The notes under the pieces were generated by a model that did no database searches, was not told the DNA's origin, and worked only from the letters and a program-made list of their open reading frames with translations. 64,000 nucleotides of DNA from an uncultured Comamonas sp. (lineage in GTDB: Bacteria > Pseudomonadota > Gammaproteobacteria > Burkholderiales > Burkholderiaceae_C). The translations under genes and the position numbers were made by a program. The DNA lies in assembly GCA_902175065.1 (NCBI GenBank), contig CABIIJ010000058.1, positions 31,849-95,848 of the forward strand. Direction: 5' to 3'. Numbering within the stretch: the first letter of the stretch is position 1; every line of letters starts with the position of its first letter. This document shows, piece by piece, positions 22,308 through 32,801 of this stretch.

Positions 22308-22598
22308 ATGCCTATCTATGCCTACCGGTGCGGCGCCTGCGGCCACGCCAAAGACGTTCTGCAAAAACTTGCCGACCCCGCACTCACGCAGTGCCCGGCC
22401 TGCCACGCCCCAGCGTTCGGCAAGCAACTGACGGCACCGGGCTTCCAGCTCAAGGGCACGGGCTGGTACGCCACCGATTTCAAGGGCGGCAGCAGCGCCT
22501 CCGGCCCCCAGGCCGCTGCCCAGCCCACGGCTACGGCCAGCGATGCGGCACCCGCTGCCAGCACCGCCGCCCCGGCGGCGGCAGCCCCGGAGGCTTGA
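22308..22598 (+). CDS. FmdB family zinc ribbon protein
   Basis: MPIYAYRCGACGHAKDVLQKLADPALTQCPAC, FQLKGTGWYATDFK. Confidence 0.92.
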   Translation: MPIYAYRCGACGHAKDVLQKLADPALTQCPACHAPAFGKQLTAPGFQLKGTGWYATDFKGGSSASGPQAAAQPTATASDAAPAASTAAPAAAAPEA

Positions 22599-22602
22599 GC
22601 GC

Positions 22603-23226
22603 ATGAACGCTGTGCGCAAATGGCTGCTCACCGGCCTGCTGGTCATCGTGCCGGGGGTGATTACGGTCTGGGTGCTGCACTGGATCGTCAGCACCCTCGA
22701 CCAGACCCTGGCCATCCTGCCCGAAGCCTGGCACCCCGACCGGCTGCTGGGGGTGCACATCCCCGGCTTCGGCGTGCTGCTGACCCTGGCCATCCTGCTG
22801 TCCGTGGGGGCCGTGGCCAGCAATTTCGTGGGGCGCAAGCTGGTATCCTGGGGCGACGCCGTCATCAGTCGCATCCCGGTGGTGCGTTCGATCTACTCCA
22901 GCGTCAAGCAGGTTTCGGACACCGTTTTCTCCGACAGCGGCAATGCCTTCCGTACCGCCGTGCTGGTGCAGTGGCCGCGCGAAGGGGTGTGGACGGTGGC
23001 GTTCATCACCGGCTCGCCCGCGCTGGAGATCGCCCGCTATCTGCGGGACGATTACGTCAGCGTCTTCGTGCCCACCACGCCCAACCCGACCGGGGGTTAT
23101 TTCGTGCTGATGCGCAAGTCCGATTGCGTGGAGCTGGAGATGAGCGTGGATGCCGCGCTCAAATACATCGTGTCCATGGGGGTGGTGGCACCGCCCGCAC
23201 CCGCCCTGGACGATCAGGAACGTTAA
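22603..23226 (+). CDS. DUF502 domain membrane protein
   Basis: [58 protein letters not shown]. Confidence 0.92.
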   Translation: MNAVRKWLLTGLLVIVPGVITVWVLHWIVSTLDQTLAILPEAWHPDRLLGVHIPGFGVLLTLAILLSVGAVASNFVGRKLVSWGDAVISRIPVVRSIYSSVKQVSDTVFSDSGNAFRTAVLVQWPREGVWTVAFITGSPALEIARYLRDDYVSVFVPTTPNPTGGYFVLMRKSDCVELEMSVDAALKYIVSMGVVAPPAPALDDQER

Positions 23227-23266
23227 TTTTTTGCAACCGCATCCATCGATGCAGGAAGACACGACC

Positions 23267-25069
23267 ATGGCCATGCGCTCTGAATATTGCGGTCTTGTGA
23301 CCGAAGCCCTGATGGGCCAAACCATCACCCTGTGCGGCTGGGTGAATCGCCGCCGCGACCATGGTGGCGTGATCTTCATCGACCTGCGTGACCGCGAAGG
23401 CTATGTGCAGGTGGTCTGCGACCCCGACCGCCCCGAGATGTTCAAGGTGGCCGAGGACATCCGCAACGAGTTCTGCATCCAGATCACCGGCCTGGTGCGT
23501 GCCCGCCCGGCCGGCACGACCAACGACAAGCTCAAGAGCGGCCAGATCGAGGTGCTGTGCCACGCACTGACGGTGCTCAACGCCTCGGTCACGCCACCCT
23601 TCCAGCTCGACGACGAGAACCTGTCGGAAAACGTGCGCCTGACGCACCGCGTGATGGACCTGCGCCGCCCGGCCATGCAGCGCAACCTGATGCTGCGCTA
23701 CAAGACCGCCATCCAGGTGCGCAACTTCCTCGACAAGGAAGGCTTCATCGACATCGAAACGCCCATGCTGGGCAAGTCCACCCCCGAGGGCGCCCGCGAC
23801 TACCTGGTACCCAGCCGCGTGCATGACGGCCAGTTCTTCGCCCTGCCGCAATCGCCCCAGCTCTACAAGCAGATGCTGATGGTGGCCGGCTACGACCGCT
23901 ACTACCAGATTACCAAGTGCTTCCGCGACGAAGACCTGCGGGCCGACCGCCAGCCCGAGTTCACGCAGATCGACTGCGAAACCTCGTTCCTGGGCGAGGA
24001 GGAAATCCGCGCCCTCTTCCAGCGCATGATCAAGGACGTGTTCCAGCAGCAGTTGAACGTCGATCTGGGCGACTTCCCCGTCATGCCCTACCAGGAGGCC
24101 ATGGCCCGCTTCGGCTCGGACAAGCCCGACCTGCGCGTGAAACTCGAATTCACCGAACTGACCGACGTGATGGCCGACGTGGACTTCAAGGTGTTCTCCA
24201 CCCCCGCCACCACCAAGGGCGGCCGCGTGGTGGCCCTGCGCGTGCCGGGCGGTGCGCAAATTTCGCGCGGCGAGATCGACGGCTACACCGAGTTCGTGAA
24301 AATCTACGGCGCCAAGGGCCTGGCCTGGATCAAGGTCAACGAAGCAGCCAAGGGCCGCGACGGCCTGCAATCGCCCATCGTGAAAAACCTGCACGACGCG
24401 GCCCTGGCGGAAATCCTGAAACGTACCAACGCGCAGGATGGCGACATCCTGTTCTTCGGCGCGGACAAGGCCAAGGTGGTGAACGACGCCATCGGCGCCC
24501 TGCGCCTGAAAATCGGCCACAGCGACTTTGCCAGGCAAACCGGCCTGTTCGAAGACCGCTGGGCGCCGCTGTGGGTGGTGGACTTCCCGATGTTCGAGCA
24601 TGACGAGGAAGACAACCGCTGGGTCGCCGTGCACCACCCCTTCACCAGCCCGAAGGACGGTCACGAGGATTTGATGGACACCGACCCCGGCGCCTGCATC
24701 GCCAAGGCCTACGACATGGTGCTGAACGGCTGGGAGCTGGGCGGCGGCTCGGTGCGCATCCACCGCGCCGACGTGCAGGCCAAGGTGTTTGCCGCGCTGA
24801 ACATCGGCCCCGAAGACCAGCGTGCCAAGTTCGGCTATCTGCTCGATGCCCTGCAATACGGTGCGCCCCCGCATGGCGGTCTGGCCTTTGGCCTGGATCG
24901 CCTCATCACGCTGATGACCGGCGCGGAATCCATCCGCGACGTGATCGCCTTCCCCAAGACCCAGCGGGCGCAAGACCTGCTGACCCAGGCGCCCTCGCCC
25001 GTCGATGAGAAGCAGCTGCGCGAGCTGCACATCCGCCTGCGCAACACGATTGCCGCCCAGCAAGGCTAA
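23267..25069 (+). CDS. aspS: Aspartate--tRNA ligase
   Basis: [57 protein letters not shown]. Confidence 0.97.
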   Translation: MAMRSEYCGLVTEALMGQTITLCGWVNRRRDHGGVIFIDLRDREGYVQVVCDPDRPEMFKVAEDIRNEFCIQITGLVRARPAGTTNDKLKSGQIEVLCHALTVLNASVTPPFQLDDENLSENVRLTHRVMDLRRPAMQRNLMLRYKTAIQVRNFLDKEGFIDIETPMLGKSTPEGARDYLVPSRVHDGQFFALPQSPQLYKQMLMVAGYDRYYQITKCFRDEDLRADRQPEFTQIDCETSFLGEEEIRALFQRMIKDVFQQQLNVDLGDFPVMPYQEAMARFGSDKPDLRVKLEFTELTDVMADVDFKVFSTPATTKGGRVVALRVPGGAQISRGEIDGYTEFVKIYGAKGLAWIKVNEAAKGRDGLQSPIVKNLHDAALAEILKRTNAQDGDILFFGADKAKVVNDAIGALRLKIGHSDFARQTGLFEDRWAPLWVVDFPMFEHDEEDNRWVAVHHPFTSPKDGHEDLMDTDPGACIAKAYDMVLNGWELGGGSVRIHRADVQAKVFAALNIGPEDQRAKFGYLLDALQYGAPPHGGLAFGLDRLITLMTGAESIRDVIAFPKTQRAQDLLTQAPSPVDEKQLRELHIRLRNTIAAQQG

Positions 25070-25081
25070 AACCCAATAAAA

Positions 25082-25169
25082 AGGAGCTGCTACCGCTCTG
25101 TATAAAAGGATTTCACACTGTTTTGAATGTGAAATCCTTTTGTATGAAGCGGTAGCAGCTCCTTTTTTT
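25082..25169. repeat. Intergenic palindromic repeat, copy 5, between convergent aspS and fbpC
   Basis: Perfect 16 bp AGGAGCTGCTACCGCT/AGCGGTAGCAGCTCCT and 14 bp AAAAGGATTTCACA/TGTGAAATCCTTTT; A run before, T run after. Confidence 0.9.
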
Positions 25170-25175
25170 ATTCGT

Positions 25176-25901
25176 TTACTGAACGGCTGGCGCCACCCCT
25201 GCGGTCAGCCGCTGCCGAAAGTCTTCCGGCTGGTCCCAATACTGCAACTGCCCGCCGGAAAGGCTGCCGATGCGGTCGGCAATCGCCAGGGCTTCGGCCT
25301 GGTTGTGCGTGACCAGGATGGCCGTGTGGCCGGTGGCCTGGAGAATGCCGCGCACCTCCTGCGCCAGATGTTCGCGGGTGTTGGTGTCCAGGTTGGAGAA
25401 CGGCTCGTCGAGCAGCAACAGCTCGGGCGCCGGTGCCAGGGCGCGGGCCAGCGCCACGCGCTGCTGCTGGCCGCCGGAGAGTTCGTGCGGATAGCTGTCT
25501 TTGGCATGGGCCAGGCCGACCAGCTCCAGCAGTTCGGCCACGCGGGCCTCGCGCTCCTGCGCCCGGGCGCGGCGCAGGCCGAAGCCGACGTTGCGGGCCA
25601 CGCTCATGTGCGGAAACAGGGCGTAGTCCTGGAACATCATGCCCACGCGGCGCAGCTCCGGGGCCACCTGCTGCTGTGGCAAGGACAGCACCCGCCCCTC
25701 CAGCAGAATGCGCCCGCCACGCACCGGCTCGAACCCGGCAATGGCCCGCAGCACGGTGGACTTGCCGCAGCCCGAAGCGCCCAGCAGGCAGCCGATCTGC
25801 CCGCGTTCGAGTTGCAGGTTCAAATCCGGGATGACGGTGTGCAGGCCCCGCGCGGTGTCGTAGGCCAGGTGCAGGTGTTCAAGCGCAAGCAAAGTGGGCA
25901 T
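25176..25901 (-). CDS. fbpC: Fe(3+) ABC transporter ATP-binding protein
   Basis: GASGCGKSTVLRAIAGFEPVRGG, LSGGQQQRVALARAL, LLLDEPFSNLD. Confidence 0.9.
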   Translation of the reverse strand: MPTLLALEHLHLAYDTARGLHTVIPDLNLQLERGQIGCLLGASGCGKSTVLRAIAGFEPVRGGRILLEGRVLSLPQQQVAPELRRVGMMFQDYALFPHMSVARNVGFGLRRARAQEREARVAELLELVGLAHAKDSYPHELSGGQQQRVALARALAPAPELLLLDEPFSNLDTNTREHLAQEVRGILQATGHTAILVTHNQAEALAIADRIGSLSGGQLQYWDQPEDFRQRLTAGVAPAVQ

Positions 25902-25929
25902 GGCAAATGGACAAATGGATGGGCAAAGG

Positions 25930-27591
25930 CTAGTGGTGGCGCTGGGACGCCGGGTATCCCTGGGTACGGGCCAGCAGCACCACGGGCAGCAGTCCGGCCA
26001 GCACGATGGCCAGCGCCGCCACGGCGCCTTCTTCGTAGGTGCCACGGGCCGCTTCGGCATACAGCCAGGTGGCCAGGGTATCGAAGTTCAGCGGGCGCAG
26101 CAGCAGGGTGGCGGGCAGCTCTTTCATGGTATCCACGAACACCAGCAGGGCGCTGGCGGCCAGGGCAGGCTTGAGCAGCGGCAGGTGGACGCGCCACAGC
26201 GTGCGCCCGGAGCTTTCGCCCAGCAGGCGGGACGCCTGCTCCAGCGAGGGCGGGATGCGTGTCAGCCCCGCCTCGATGCCGCCGGCGGGGATGGCCAGAA
26301 AGCGGATGGCATACGCCAGCACCAGCGCCGCACTGCTGCCCATGAGCAGCAGGCCGGAATGCTGCAACAGCTCGCCCAGCACCCGGTCGGCCCACAGCAG
26401 CGGGGTGAGCAGGCCGATGGCCAGCACCGTGCCCGGCACGGCATAGCCCAGGCTGGCCAGGCGCACGCAGGCGCGGGGCAGGAGTCGGCGCGTGCTCTCG
26501 CGCAGCGAGCGCCCGGCCCAGGCCAGCATCAGGCCACAGGCCACCGTCAGCACCGTGGCGCTGGTCGCCACCAATACGGTATTGCCCAGCGCCTGGAGCA
26601 GGGCCGACGAGATGCTGCCCACCAGGTTCAGGCGCTTGACGGTTTCGCTGACCAGATAGGCCGTCGGCAGGACAAAGCCCAGCACGACCGGCAAGCTCCC
26701 CAGCACCAGCGCCCCGGCAGCAGGCAGGCCGCGCAGGCGGTGGGCCTGCATGGGGCGCATCCGCTGGGTATTGGCAAAGCGCTGGCGGCGCCGGCCATGG
26801 CGCTCCAGCAGGATCAGCCCCAATACCAGGGCCAGCATGGCCAGCGCAATCTGTGCCGCCGCCCCCAGGTCGGAACGGGTCGCCCAGGTGGTGTAGATGG
26901 ATACCGTGAGCGTCTGCACGCCCAGGAATTCAGAGGCACCGATGTCGTTGAGCGTCTCCAGCAGCGCCAGGCTCATGCCCACGGCAATGGCCGGGCGGGC
27001 CAGGGGCAGCGCCACCTCGCGGAACACCTGGCTGCGGCTGGCGCCCAGGGTGCGTGCCGCTTCGAGCAGGCTGGCCGCCTGAGTCAGGAACATGGCCCGG
27101 GTGGTCAGGTAGACGTAGGGGTAGAGCACGAAGCCCAGCACGAAAACGGCCCCTTGCAGCGAGCGCAGGTCGGGCAGGCGGAACTGGCGCGGGCTGTCGT
27201 AGCCCAGCAGCGTGCGCAGGGCCGTTTGAATCGGGCCGATGGGGTGCAGCAGATCCAGGTAGGCAAAGGCCACGATGTACGTGGGCACGGCCAGCGGCAG
27301 CAGCAGCGCCCACGCCAGAACGCCGCGCCCGGGAAAGTCGTAGGCCGTGACCAGCCAGGCACTGCCCGTGCCCAGCACGGCGCACACCAGCCCGACGCCG
27401 AGCAGCAGCAGCACGGTATTCCACAGCGCCTGCGGCAGCACGAACCGGGCCAGATGCGCCCAGTGCGCCACGTCGGCCATCCAGGCGTGCCAGGCCAGCA
27501 CCACCACCGGCAGCACGACCAGCGCCGCCACGACGATCGCGCCGCCCAGCGCCAGACGGCCCCGGCCAGCGTCCCTCATGCGCACCTGCAT
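25930..27591 (-). CDS. fbpB: Fe(3+) ABC transporter permease
   Basis: 553 aa, two fused permease halves; upstream of fbpC in the same operon. Confidence 0.9.
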   Translation of the reverse strand: MQVRMRDAGRGRLALGGAIVVAALVVLPVVVLAWHAWMADVAHWAHLARFVLPQALWNTVLLLLGVGLVCAVLGTGSAWLVTAYDFPGRGVLAWALLLPLAVPTYIVAFAYLDLLHPIGPIQTALRTLLGYDSPRQFRLPDLRSLQGAVFVLGFVLYPYVYLTTRAMFLTQAASLLEAARTLGASRSQVFREVALPLARPAIAVGMSLALLETLNDIGASEFLGVQTLTVSIYTTWATRSDLGAAAQIALAMLALVLGLILLERHGRRRQRFANTQRMRPMQAHRLRGLPAAGALVLGSLPVVLGFVLPTAYLVSETVKRLNLVGSISSALLQALGNTVLVATSATVLTVACGLMLAWAGRSLRESTRRLLPRACVRLASLGYAVPGTVLAIGLLTPLLWADRVLGELLQHSGLLLMGSSAALVLAYAIRFLAIPAGGIEAGLTRIPPSLEQASRLLGESSGRTLWRVHLPLLKPALAASALLVFVDTMKELPATLLLRPLNFDTLATWLYAEAARGTYEEGAVAALAIVLAGLLPVVLLARTQGYPASQRHH

Positions 27592-27615
27592 ACAGCCCGG
27601 CGCCAGTCGCTGCGA

Positions 27616-28659
27616 TCAGTGGTCAAAGCCAACCTTGTCCACCAGCTGGCTGGCCTGCTTGCGGTGCTTGGCGATCTCGGCCACGGGCAGGGAGTCGATC
27701 TGCAACGGCCCCATGGCGGCCATCACCGGGTCTTGCGGGACGTTGGCACGCACCGGGTACTCGTAGTTGGCCCGGGCATACAGCACCTGGGCCGGTTCGG
27801 ACACCAGGTACTCCAGCAGCTTGACGGCATTGCCCTTGTTGGGGGCGTGCTTGGCCACGGCCGCCCCGGAGACGTTCACGTGCGTGCCCCCGGTCTGGGC
27901 AAAGGTGGGGCGGATGGCCTGGATGCCGTCGCCCCATTTGCGGGCGTCGGTCCCGGCAGCGGCATTCTTCATGTGGCCGACGTAGTAGGCGTTGGCAATG
28001 CCGATGTCGCAGATGCCGCCCAGGATGTCCCGCGCCACGTCGCGGTCGCCACCGGCAGCCTTGCGGGCCAGATTGGCCTTGACGCCGCGCAGCCACTGCT
28101 CGGTCTGCGCTTCGCCACGGTGGGCAATCATGGCCGCCACCAACGCCGTGTTGTAAGGGTGCTGGCCGGAGCGAATACACACTTTGCCCTTCCACTCGGG
28201 GGCAGCCAGATCCTCGTAGGTGAAGCGGGTCAGCGACAGGTCTTTTTCCACATACAGCACCCGGTCACGCAGCGACAGGGCAAACCACTGCCCCTGGGCA
28301 TCACGCAAGTGCGCAGGCACCACCGCTTCCAGAGTGGCCGACTGCACCGGCTGGGTGACGCCGCCATCCACCAGATCGATCAGATTGCCGATGTCCACCG
28401 TCATCAGCACATCGGCGGGAGAGCGGGCGCCCTCGGCCTTGACCCGCTCCAGCAGACCGTCCTTGACGAATACGGTATTGACCTGGATGCTGCCCTGGTG
28501 CGCCTGCGTGAAGGCATCGAGCAGCGGCTGGATCAACGCAGGCTCGCGCGTGGTGTACAGATTGACTTCCTCGGCAGCGCTGGCAGCAGTACCAGCCAAA
28601 GCGGCAAAAGCGGTACACACCGCCAGACGGGCAAATGAACGAAGGGACACGGGTTTCAT
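27616..28659 (-). CDS. fbpA: Fe(3+) ABC transporter substrate-binding protein
   Basis: Signal peptide; EEVNLYTTREPALIQPLLDAFTQ, C-terminal NYEYPVRANVPQDPVM. Confidence 0.92.
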   Translation of the reverse strand: MKPVSLRSFARLAVCTAFAALAGTAASAAEEVNLYTTREPALIQPLLDAFTQAHQGSIQVNTVFVKDGLLERVKAEGARSPADVLMTVDIGNLIDLVDGGVTQPVQSATLEAVVPAHLRDAQGQWFALSLRDRVLYVEKDLSLTRFTYEDLAAPEWKGKVCIRSGQHPYNTALVAAMIAHRGEAQTEQWLRGVKANLARKAAGGDRDVARDILGGICDIGIANAYYVGHMKNAAAGTDARKWGDGIQAIRPTFAQTGGTHVNVSGAAVAKHAPNKGNAVKLLEYLVSEPAQVLYARANYEYPVRANVPQDPVMAAMGPLQIDSLPVAEIAKHRKQASQLVDKVGFDH

Positions 28660-28948
28660 AAGCAAGGCATCCTACAGGCAAGGAAGAAGGAAAAAAGGGA
28701 AGAAGGGCAGTGCCACGGCCATGGCGCCCGAACTGGCATAAGTGGGTGATTATGAAGCAAGATGTATTTGCATTCGCCATCTCAACGAATCTCGCGCCAG
28801 GGCACAAAACAGACAAAGTGCCCTTTCCGGCACCGGCCTGCTCTTGAATCTGCACGCCGATGCGACATATGCTCCAGCAGAGAACTGTGCTGCAGGCCCT
28901 GCCCCTTTGCCGACCGTCGCCCATGCAGACCACCAGGATTTTTCGACC

Positions 28949-29722
28949 ATGACCGTCCCCCCCCTTTCCCATCGAGAGCCGCCCGCACCGCAACTCCTGC
29001 GCGTGGCCACCTACAACATCCACAAGGGCGTGCAGGGCCTGGGGCCGACCCGCCGGCTGGAAATCCACAACCTGGGGCTGGCCGTGGAGCAGATGGATGC
29101 CGACATCGTCTGCCTGCAGGAAGTGCGCAAGATGAACCGGCGCGAAGCCGAGTACTTTCGCCGCTGGCCCGACGTACCGCAGGCCGATTTCCTGGCCCCC
29201 GAGGGCTACCGCGCCGTTTACCAGACCAACGCCTACACCCGCCACGGCGAGCATGGCAATGCACTGCTCACGCGCTGGCCCGTCATCACCCACCAGCACG
29301 AGGACATCTCCGACCACCGCTTCGAGCAGCGCGGCCTGCTGCACGTGGAGGTCATGTTCCAGGGCCACCCGGTACACGCCATCGTCGTCCACCTGGGGCT
29401 GATTCCGGGCAGCCGGGTGCGCCAGATCCAGCAACTGCAACGCTTCATCGAGCGGGAAATCCCCCCCGGCGCCCCCCTGGTCGTGGCCGGCGACTTCAAC
29501 GACTGGGGCAGCCAGCTCAAACGGATGCTGGCCGGTTACGGCCTGTACGAGTTCGATGACCAGGACATGAACTCCCTGACCTACCCGGCCCGCCTGCCCC
29601 TGGCGCAACTCGACCACGTGTACGTGCGCGGCCTCACCCCCCTGGGGCTGCACGTGCCGCAAGGGCGCATCTGGTGGCGCATGTCCGACCACCTGCCCTT
29701 GATTGCAGAATTTCGGTTTTAA
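28949..29722 (+). CDS. Endonuclease/exonuclease/phosphatase family protein
   Basis: LRVATYNIHKGVQGLGPTRRLEIHNLG, VVAGDFNDW, MSDHLPLIAEF. Confidence 0.9.
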   Translation: MTVPPLSHREPPAPQLLRVATYNIHKGVQGLGPTRRLEIHNLGLAVEQMDADIVCLQEVRKMNRREAEYFRRWPDVPQADFLAPEGYRAVYQTNAYTRHGEHGNALLTRWPVITHQHEDISDHRFEQRGLLHVEVMFQGHPVHAIVVHLGLIPGSRVRQIQQLQRFIEREIPPGAPLVVAGDFNDWGSQLKRMLAGYGLYEFDDQDMNSLTYPARLPLAQLDHVYVRGLTPLGLHVPQGRIWWRMSDHLPLIAEFRF

Positions 29723-29799
29723 GCCTTTGATGCTATTTTTTATGAAGCTACTGGCGCTTGCTGCAAGGGCGCAAAAGCCCCATTTCCTTTAAAACAAAA

Positions 29800-30567
29800 A
29801 TGACAACAATCGCTGCTACCATGGCAACCATGTTTACCGATCTGGCCTCCACGTCCGCCACCGCTCCGGCAGCCACGCCCGAAGGTGCCCCCATTTCCAC
29901 CGTCATCCGCCAGCGCCTGCAAAAGGCCGGTCAGCGCTTTCACGCCAACGACAACATTGCCGACTTCATCGAGCCGGGCGAGCTGGCCCAGCTCCTGGAC
30001 GAGGTGACGCACAAAATGCAGGGCGTCCTCGACAGCCTGATCATCGACACCGAGCACGACCACAACACCCGCGATACCGCGCGGCGCGTGGCCAAGATGT
30101 ACGTCAAGGAAGTCTTCAAGGGCCGCTACGCCGAAGCACCGGTATTGACCGAATTCCCCAACGCAGAGCACTTGAACGAGCTGATGATCGTCGGCCCCAT
30201 CACCGTGCGCAGCGCCTGCAGCCACCACCTCTGTCCGGTGATCGGCAAGCTCTGGGTCGGCATCCTGCCCAACAAGCATTCCAACGTCATCGGCCTGTCG
30301 AAATACGCCCGCCTGGTCGATTGGGTCATGGGCCGCCCACAAATCCAGGAAGAAGCCATCGTGCAACTGGCCGACATCATCATGGAAAAAACCCGCCCCG
30401 ACGGGCTGGCCGTGGTCATGGAATGCTCGCACTTCTGCATGTCCTGGCGCGGCGTGCGCGAGATGGACAGCAAGATGCTCAACTCCGTCATGCGCGGCGC
30501 TTTCCTGAAAGACCCCAACCTGCGGCGCGAATTTCTGTCGCTTATCCCTGGCCGCCAGAGCGGATAA
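29800..30567 (+). CDS. folE: GTP cyclohydrolase I (exact start uncertain)
   Basis: TVRSACSHHLCPVIGKLWVGILPN, MECSHFCMSWRGVRE. Confidence 0.93.
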   Translation: MTTIAATMATMFTDLASTSATAPAATPEGAPISTVIRQRLQKAGQRFHANDNIADFIEPGELAQLLDEVTHKMQGVLDSLIIDTEHDHNTRDTARRVAKMYVKEVFKGRYAEAPVLTEFPNAEHLNELMIVGPITVRSACSHHLCPVIGKLWVGILPNKHSNVIGLSKYARLVDWVMGRPQIQEEAIVQLADIIMEKTRPDGLAVVMECSHFCMSWRGVREMDSKMLNSVMRGAFLKDPNLRREFLSLIPGRQSG

Positions 30568-30580
30568 AGCGGGGACATCC

Positions 30581-30802
30581 ATGCCCGCCCGCTGGCTGCG
30601 CCGCATTCCCCTGCTCATGCTGTGCAGCGCCCCGCTGTGGGCCAGCGCCGCCCCGGCCAGCTGGTACTGGTGGCACAGCCGCCTGGACAACGACGTACGC
30701 GTCTGCGCCCAGTTCATGCCCGACCAGGGCTGGACACGCGGCAGCGGGCCGTTCAGCAACCCGCGCTGCGCCGCCGACCCGGCCGTAACGCCCCGGCGCT
30801 GA
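30581..30802 (+). CDS. Small predicted exported protein, unknown function
   Basis: 73 aa with signal peptide MPARWLRRIPLLMLCSAPLWASAAPA; 13 bp after folE. Confidence 0.5.
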   Translation: MPARWLRRIPLLMLCSAPLWASAAPASWYWWHSRLDNDVRVCAQFMPDQGWTRGSGPFSNPRCAADPAVTPRR

Positions 30803-30826
30803 CCATCTCTTGCCCACATTCCGCCC

Positions 30827-31477
30827 ATGCCCACCCTGCAAACACTGACGGCGTTCTTCAGCCTCTGCGTGCTGCTGGCCCTCAGTCCCGGGCCGGACAA
30901 CCTGTTCGTCCTCATGCAGTCGGCCCAGCGCGGCTGGCGCGTGGGGCTGGCCGTGGTCGTCGGCCTGTGCATCGGCATCCTGGGGCACACCGCCGCCGTA
31001 GCCCTGGGGCTGGCAGCGCTGGTGGCGGCATCGCCAACGGCCTTTACGGCGCTGAAACTGGCCGGGGCGGCCTACCTGCTGTACCTGGCCTGGGGGGCGC
31101 TGCGTGCCCCCGTGCAAGTCAGCGCCACGGCAACGGCGGCCCACACCGCGCCGCTGTCCTTGCGCCAAACCTTGCGCATGGTCGGGCGCGGCGTGGTGAT
31201 GAACATCACCAACCCCAAGGTGTTGATCTTCTTCCTGGCCCTGCTGCCGCAGTTTGCCGATGCCGGACGCGGGAGCATCGCTCTGCAAATCGTGCTGCTG
31301 GGCAGCGTGTTCATGCTGGCCACGCTGCTGGTGTTCAGCGCCATCGCCCTGTTCAGCGGCTGGTTCGGCAGCCTGCTGCAAGGCTCGGCCCGGGCGCAGC
31401 GGCTGCTCAATCGCCTCGCCGGGCTGGTCTTTATCGGCCTGGCGCTGCGTCTGGCGACGCTGCAACGCGCCATGTAA
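30827..31477 (+). CDS. LysE/RhtB family translocator
   Basis: SPGPDNLFVLMQSAQRGWRVGLAVVVGLCIG, MNITNPKVLIFFLALLPQF. Confidence 0.93.
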   Translation: MPTLQTLTAFFSLCVLLALSPGPDNLFVLMQSAQRGWRVGLAVVVGLCIGILGHTAAVALGLAALVAASPTAFTALKLAGAAYLLYLAWGALRAPVQVSATATAAHTAPLSLRQTLRMVGRGVVMNITNPKVLIFFLALLPQFADAGRGSIALQIVLLGSVFMLATLLVFSAIALFSGWFGSLLQGSARAQRLLNRLAGLVFIGLALRLATLQRAM

Positions 31478-31489
31478 AACCCAATGAAA

Positions 31490-31519
31490 AAACCCAAGGG
31501 CTTGCGCCCTTGGGTTTTG
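31490..31519. terminator. Bidirectional intrinsic terminator between lysE-like gene and tRNA-Pro
   Basis: AAACCCAAGGGC-TTGC-GCCCTTGGGTTTT. Confidence 0.85.
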
Positions 31520-31525
31520 GTGTCC

Positions 31526-31602
31526 TGGTCGGGGTGAGAGGATTCGAACCTCCGGCCTCTACGTCCCGAACGTAGCGCTCTACCAGGCTAAGCTACACCC
31601 CG
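31526..31602 (-). tRNA. tRNA-Pro (anticodon CGG) with encoded CCA
   Basis: Reverse complement CGGGGTGTAGCTTAGCCTGGTAGAGCGCTACGTTCGGGACGTAGAGGCCGGAGGTTCGAATCCTCTCACCCCGACCA; anticodon loop TTCGGGA. Confidence 0.97.
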
Positions 31603-31657
31603 TTTTTCAGCGTCATCCGCCAAAGCGTCGGATTTTAGCGCGAAAGCGCGGCGTATT

Positions 31658-32650
31658 TCAGGTTCGGCGCAATAAAAGCTGACCGGCCAGCTCCCGCATG
31701 GCATCGGTATAGGCGTTGGCAGGCAGCGGGGCCAGGGCGTCGATGGCACGCTGGGCCTCGGCGTGAGCGGCTTCGCGGGTGGCGTCCAGGGCGCCAGTGC
31801 TGCGCACGATCTGCAAGATGGCCTGCAACTGGTCGGCGCTGCCGTTTTCGATAGCACTGCGCACGACGGCGGCGTCAGCGGCACCAGCACGCTGCATGGC
31901 GATGATGAGCGGCAGGGTGTTCTTGCCTTCGCGCAGGTCGTCGCCCAGGTTTTTGCCCATTTCCTGCGCATCGCCGTCGTAGTCGAGCACGTCGTCGATG
32001 ATCTGAAAGGCCGTGCCCAGCGCCTGCCCGTAGGTGGCGCACGCGGCTTCCACCACCGCGTCGGCACCGGCCAGCTGGGCAGCGATCTGAGCGCTGGCCT
32101 CGAACAGTTTGGCTGTCTTGGAGCGGATGACGTGCAGGTAGCCCGCCTCGTCCAGATCGGCATCGTGGGTGTTGATGAGCTGCATCACCTCGCCCTCGGC
32201 AATGATGTTGGTCGCATCCGAGAGCACCTTCAGGATCGGCAGGCTGCCGACTTCCACCATCATCTGGAAGGAGCGGGTGTGCAGGAAATCGCCCACCAGC
32301 ACGCTGGCCGGATTGCCGAAGGTTTCGTTGGCCGTCGGGCGGCCCCGGCGCATCGTCGATTCATCGACCACATCGTCGTGCAGCAAGGTGGCGGTGTGGA
32401 TCAGTTCCACCACGGCGGCCAGCTTGTATTTGTCCGCGCTGGCCACGCCCAGGGCGCCTGCCGTGAGCAGCACCAGGGCCGGACGCAGCCGCTTGCCGCC
32501 GGCGGCGATGATGTAACGCGCAACCTGCCCAATCATGGCGACGCTGGTGTCCAGGCGCTGGGCGATCACTTGATCGAGCGCCTGCATGTCGCTTGCGATC
32601 AAAGCCAAAGGAGAGGGGGAAGAAGCTGAGGAAGTCAAGATAGTGGCCAC
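31658..32650 (-). CDS. ispB: Octaprenyl diphosphate synthase
   Basis: LLHDDVVDESTMRRGRPTAN, FQIIDDVLDYDGD. Confidence 0.94.
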   Translation of the reverse strand: MATILTSSASSPSPLALIASDMQALDQVIAQRLDTSVAMIGQVARYIIAAGGKRLRPALVLLTAGALGVASADKYKLAAVVELIHTATLLHDDVVDESTMRRGRPTANETFGNPASVLVGDFLHTRSFQMMVEVGSLPILKVLSDATNIIAEGEVMQLINTHDADLDEAGYLHVIRSKTAKLFEASAQIAAQLAGADAVVEAACATYGQALGTAFQIIDDVLDYDGDAQEMGKNLGDDLREGKNTLPLIIAMQRAGAADAAVVRSAIENGSADQLQAILQIVRSTGALDATREAAHAEAQRAIDALAPLPANAYTDAMRELAGQLLLRRT

Positions 32651-32801
32651 CGGTAAGACCGCGCCATTATAGGAAGGCGATTGCCGCCGGCAGGGCCAGG
32701 CGCGGGGCTGCGCTTGGCAGAATTTCAGGTTTCACAGTAGAATTTGCGGTTCCCGTGGAAATGGGTCTACGTGGAAGATTCAAAACTCTGAAAGAGGTTT
32801 T

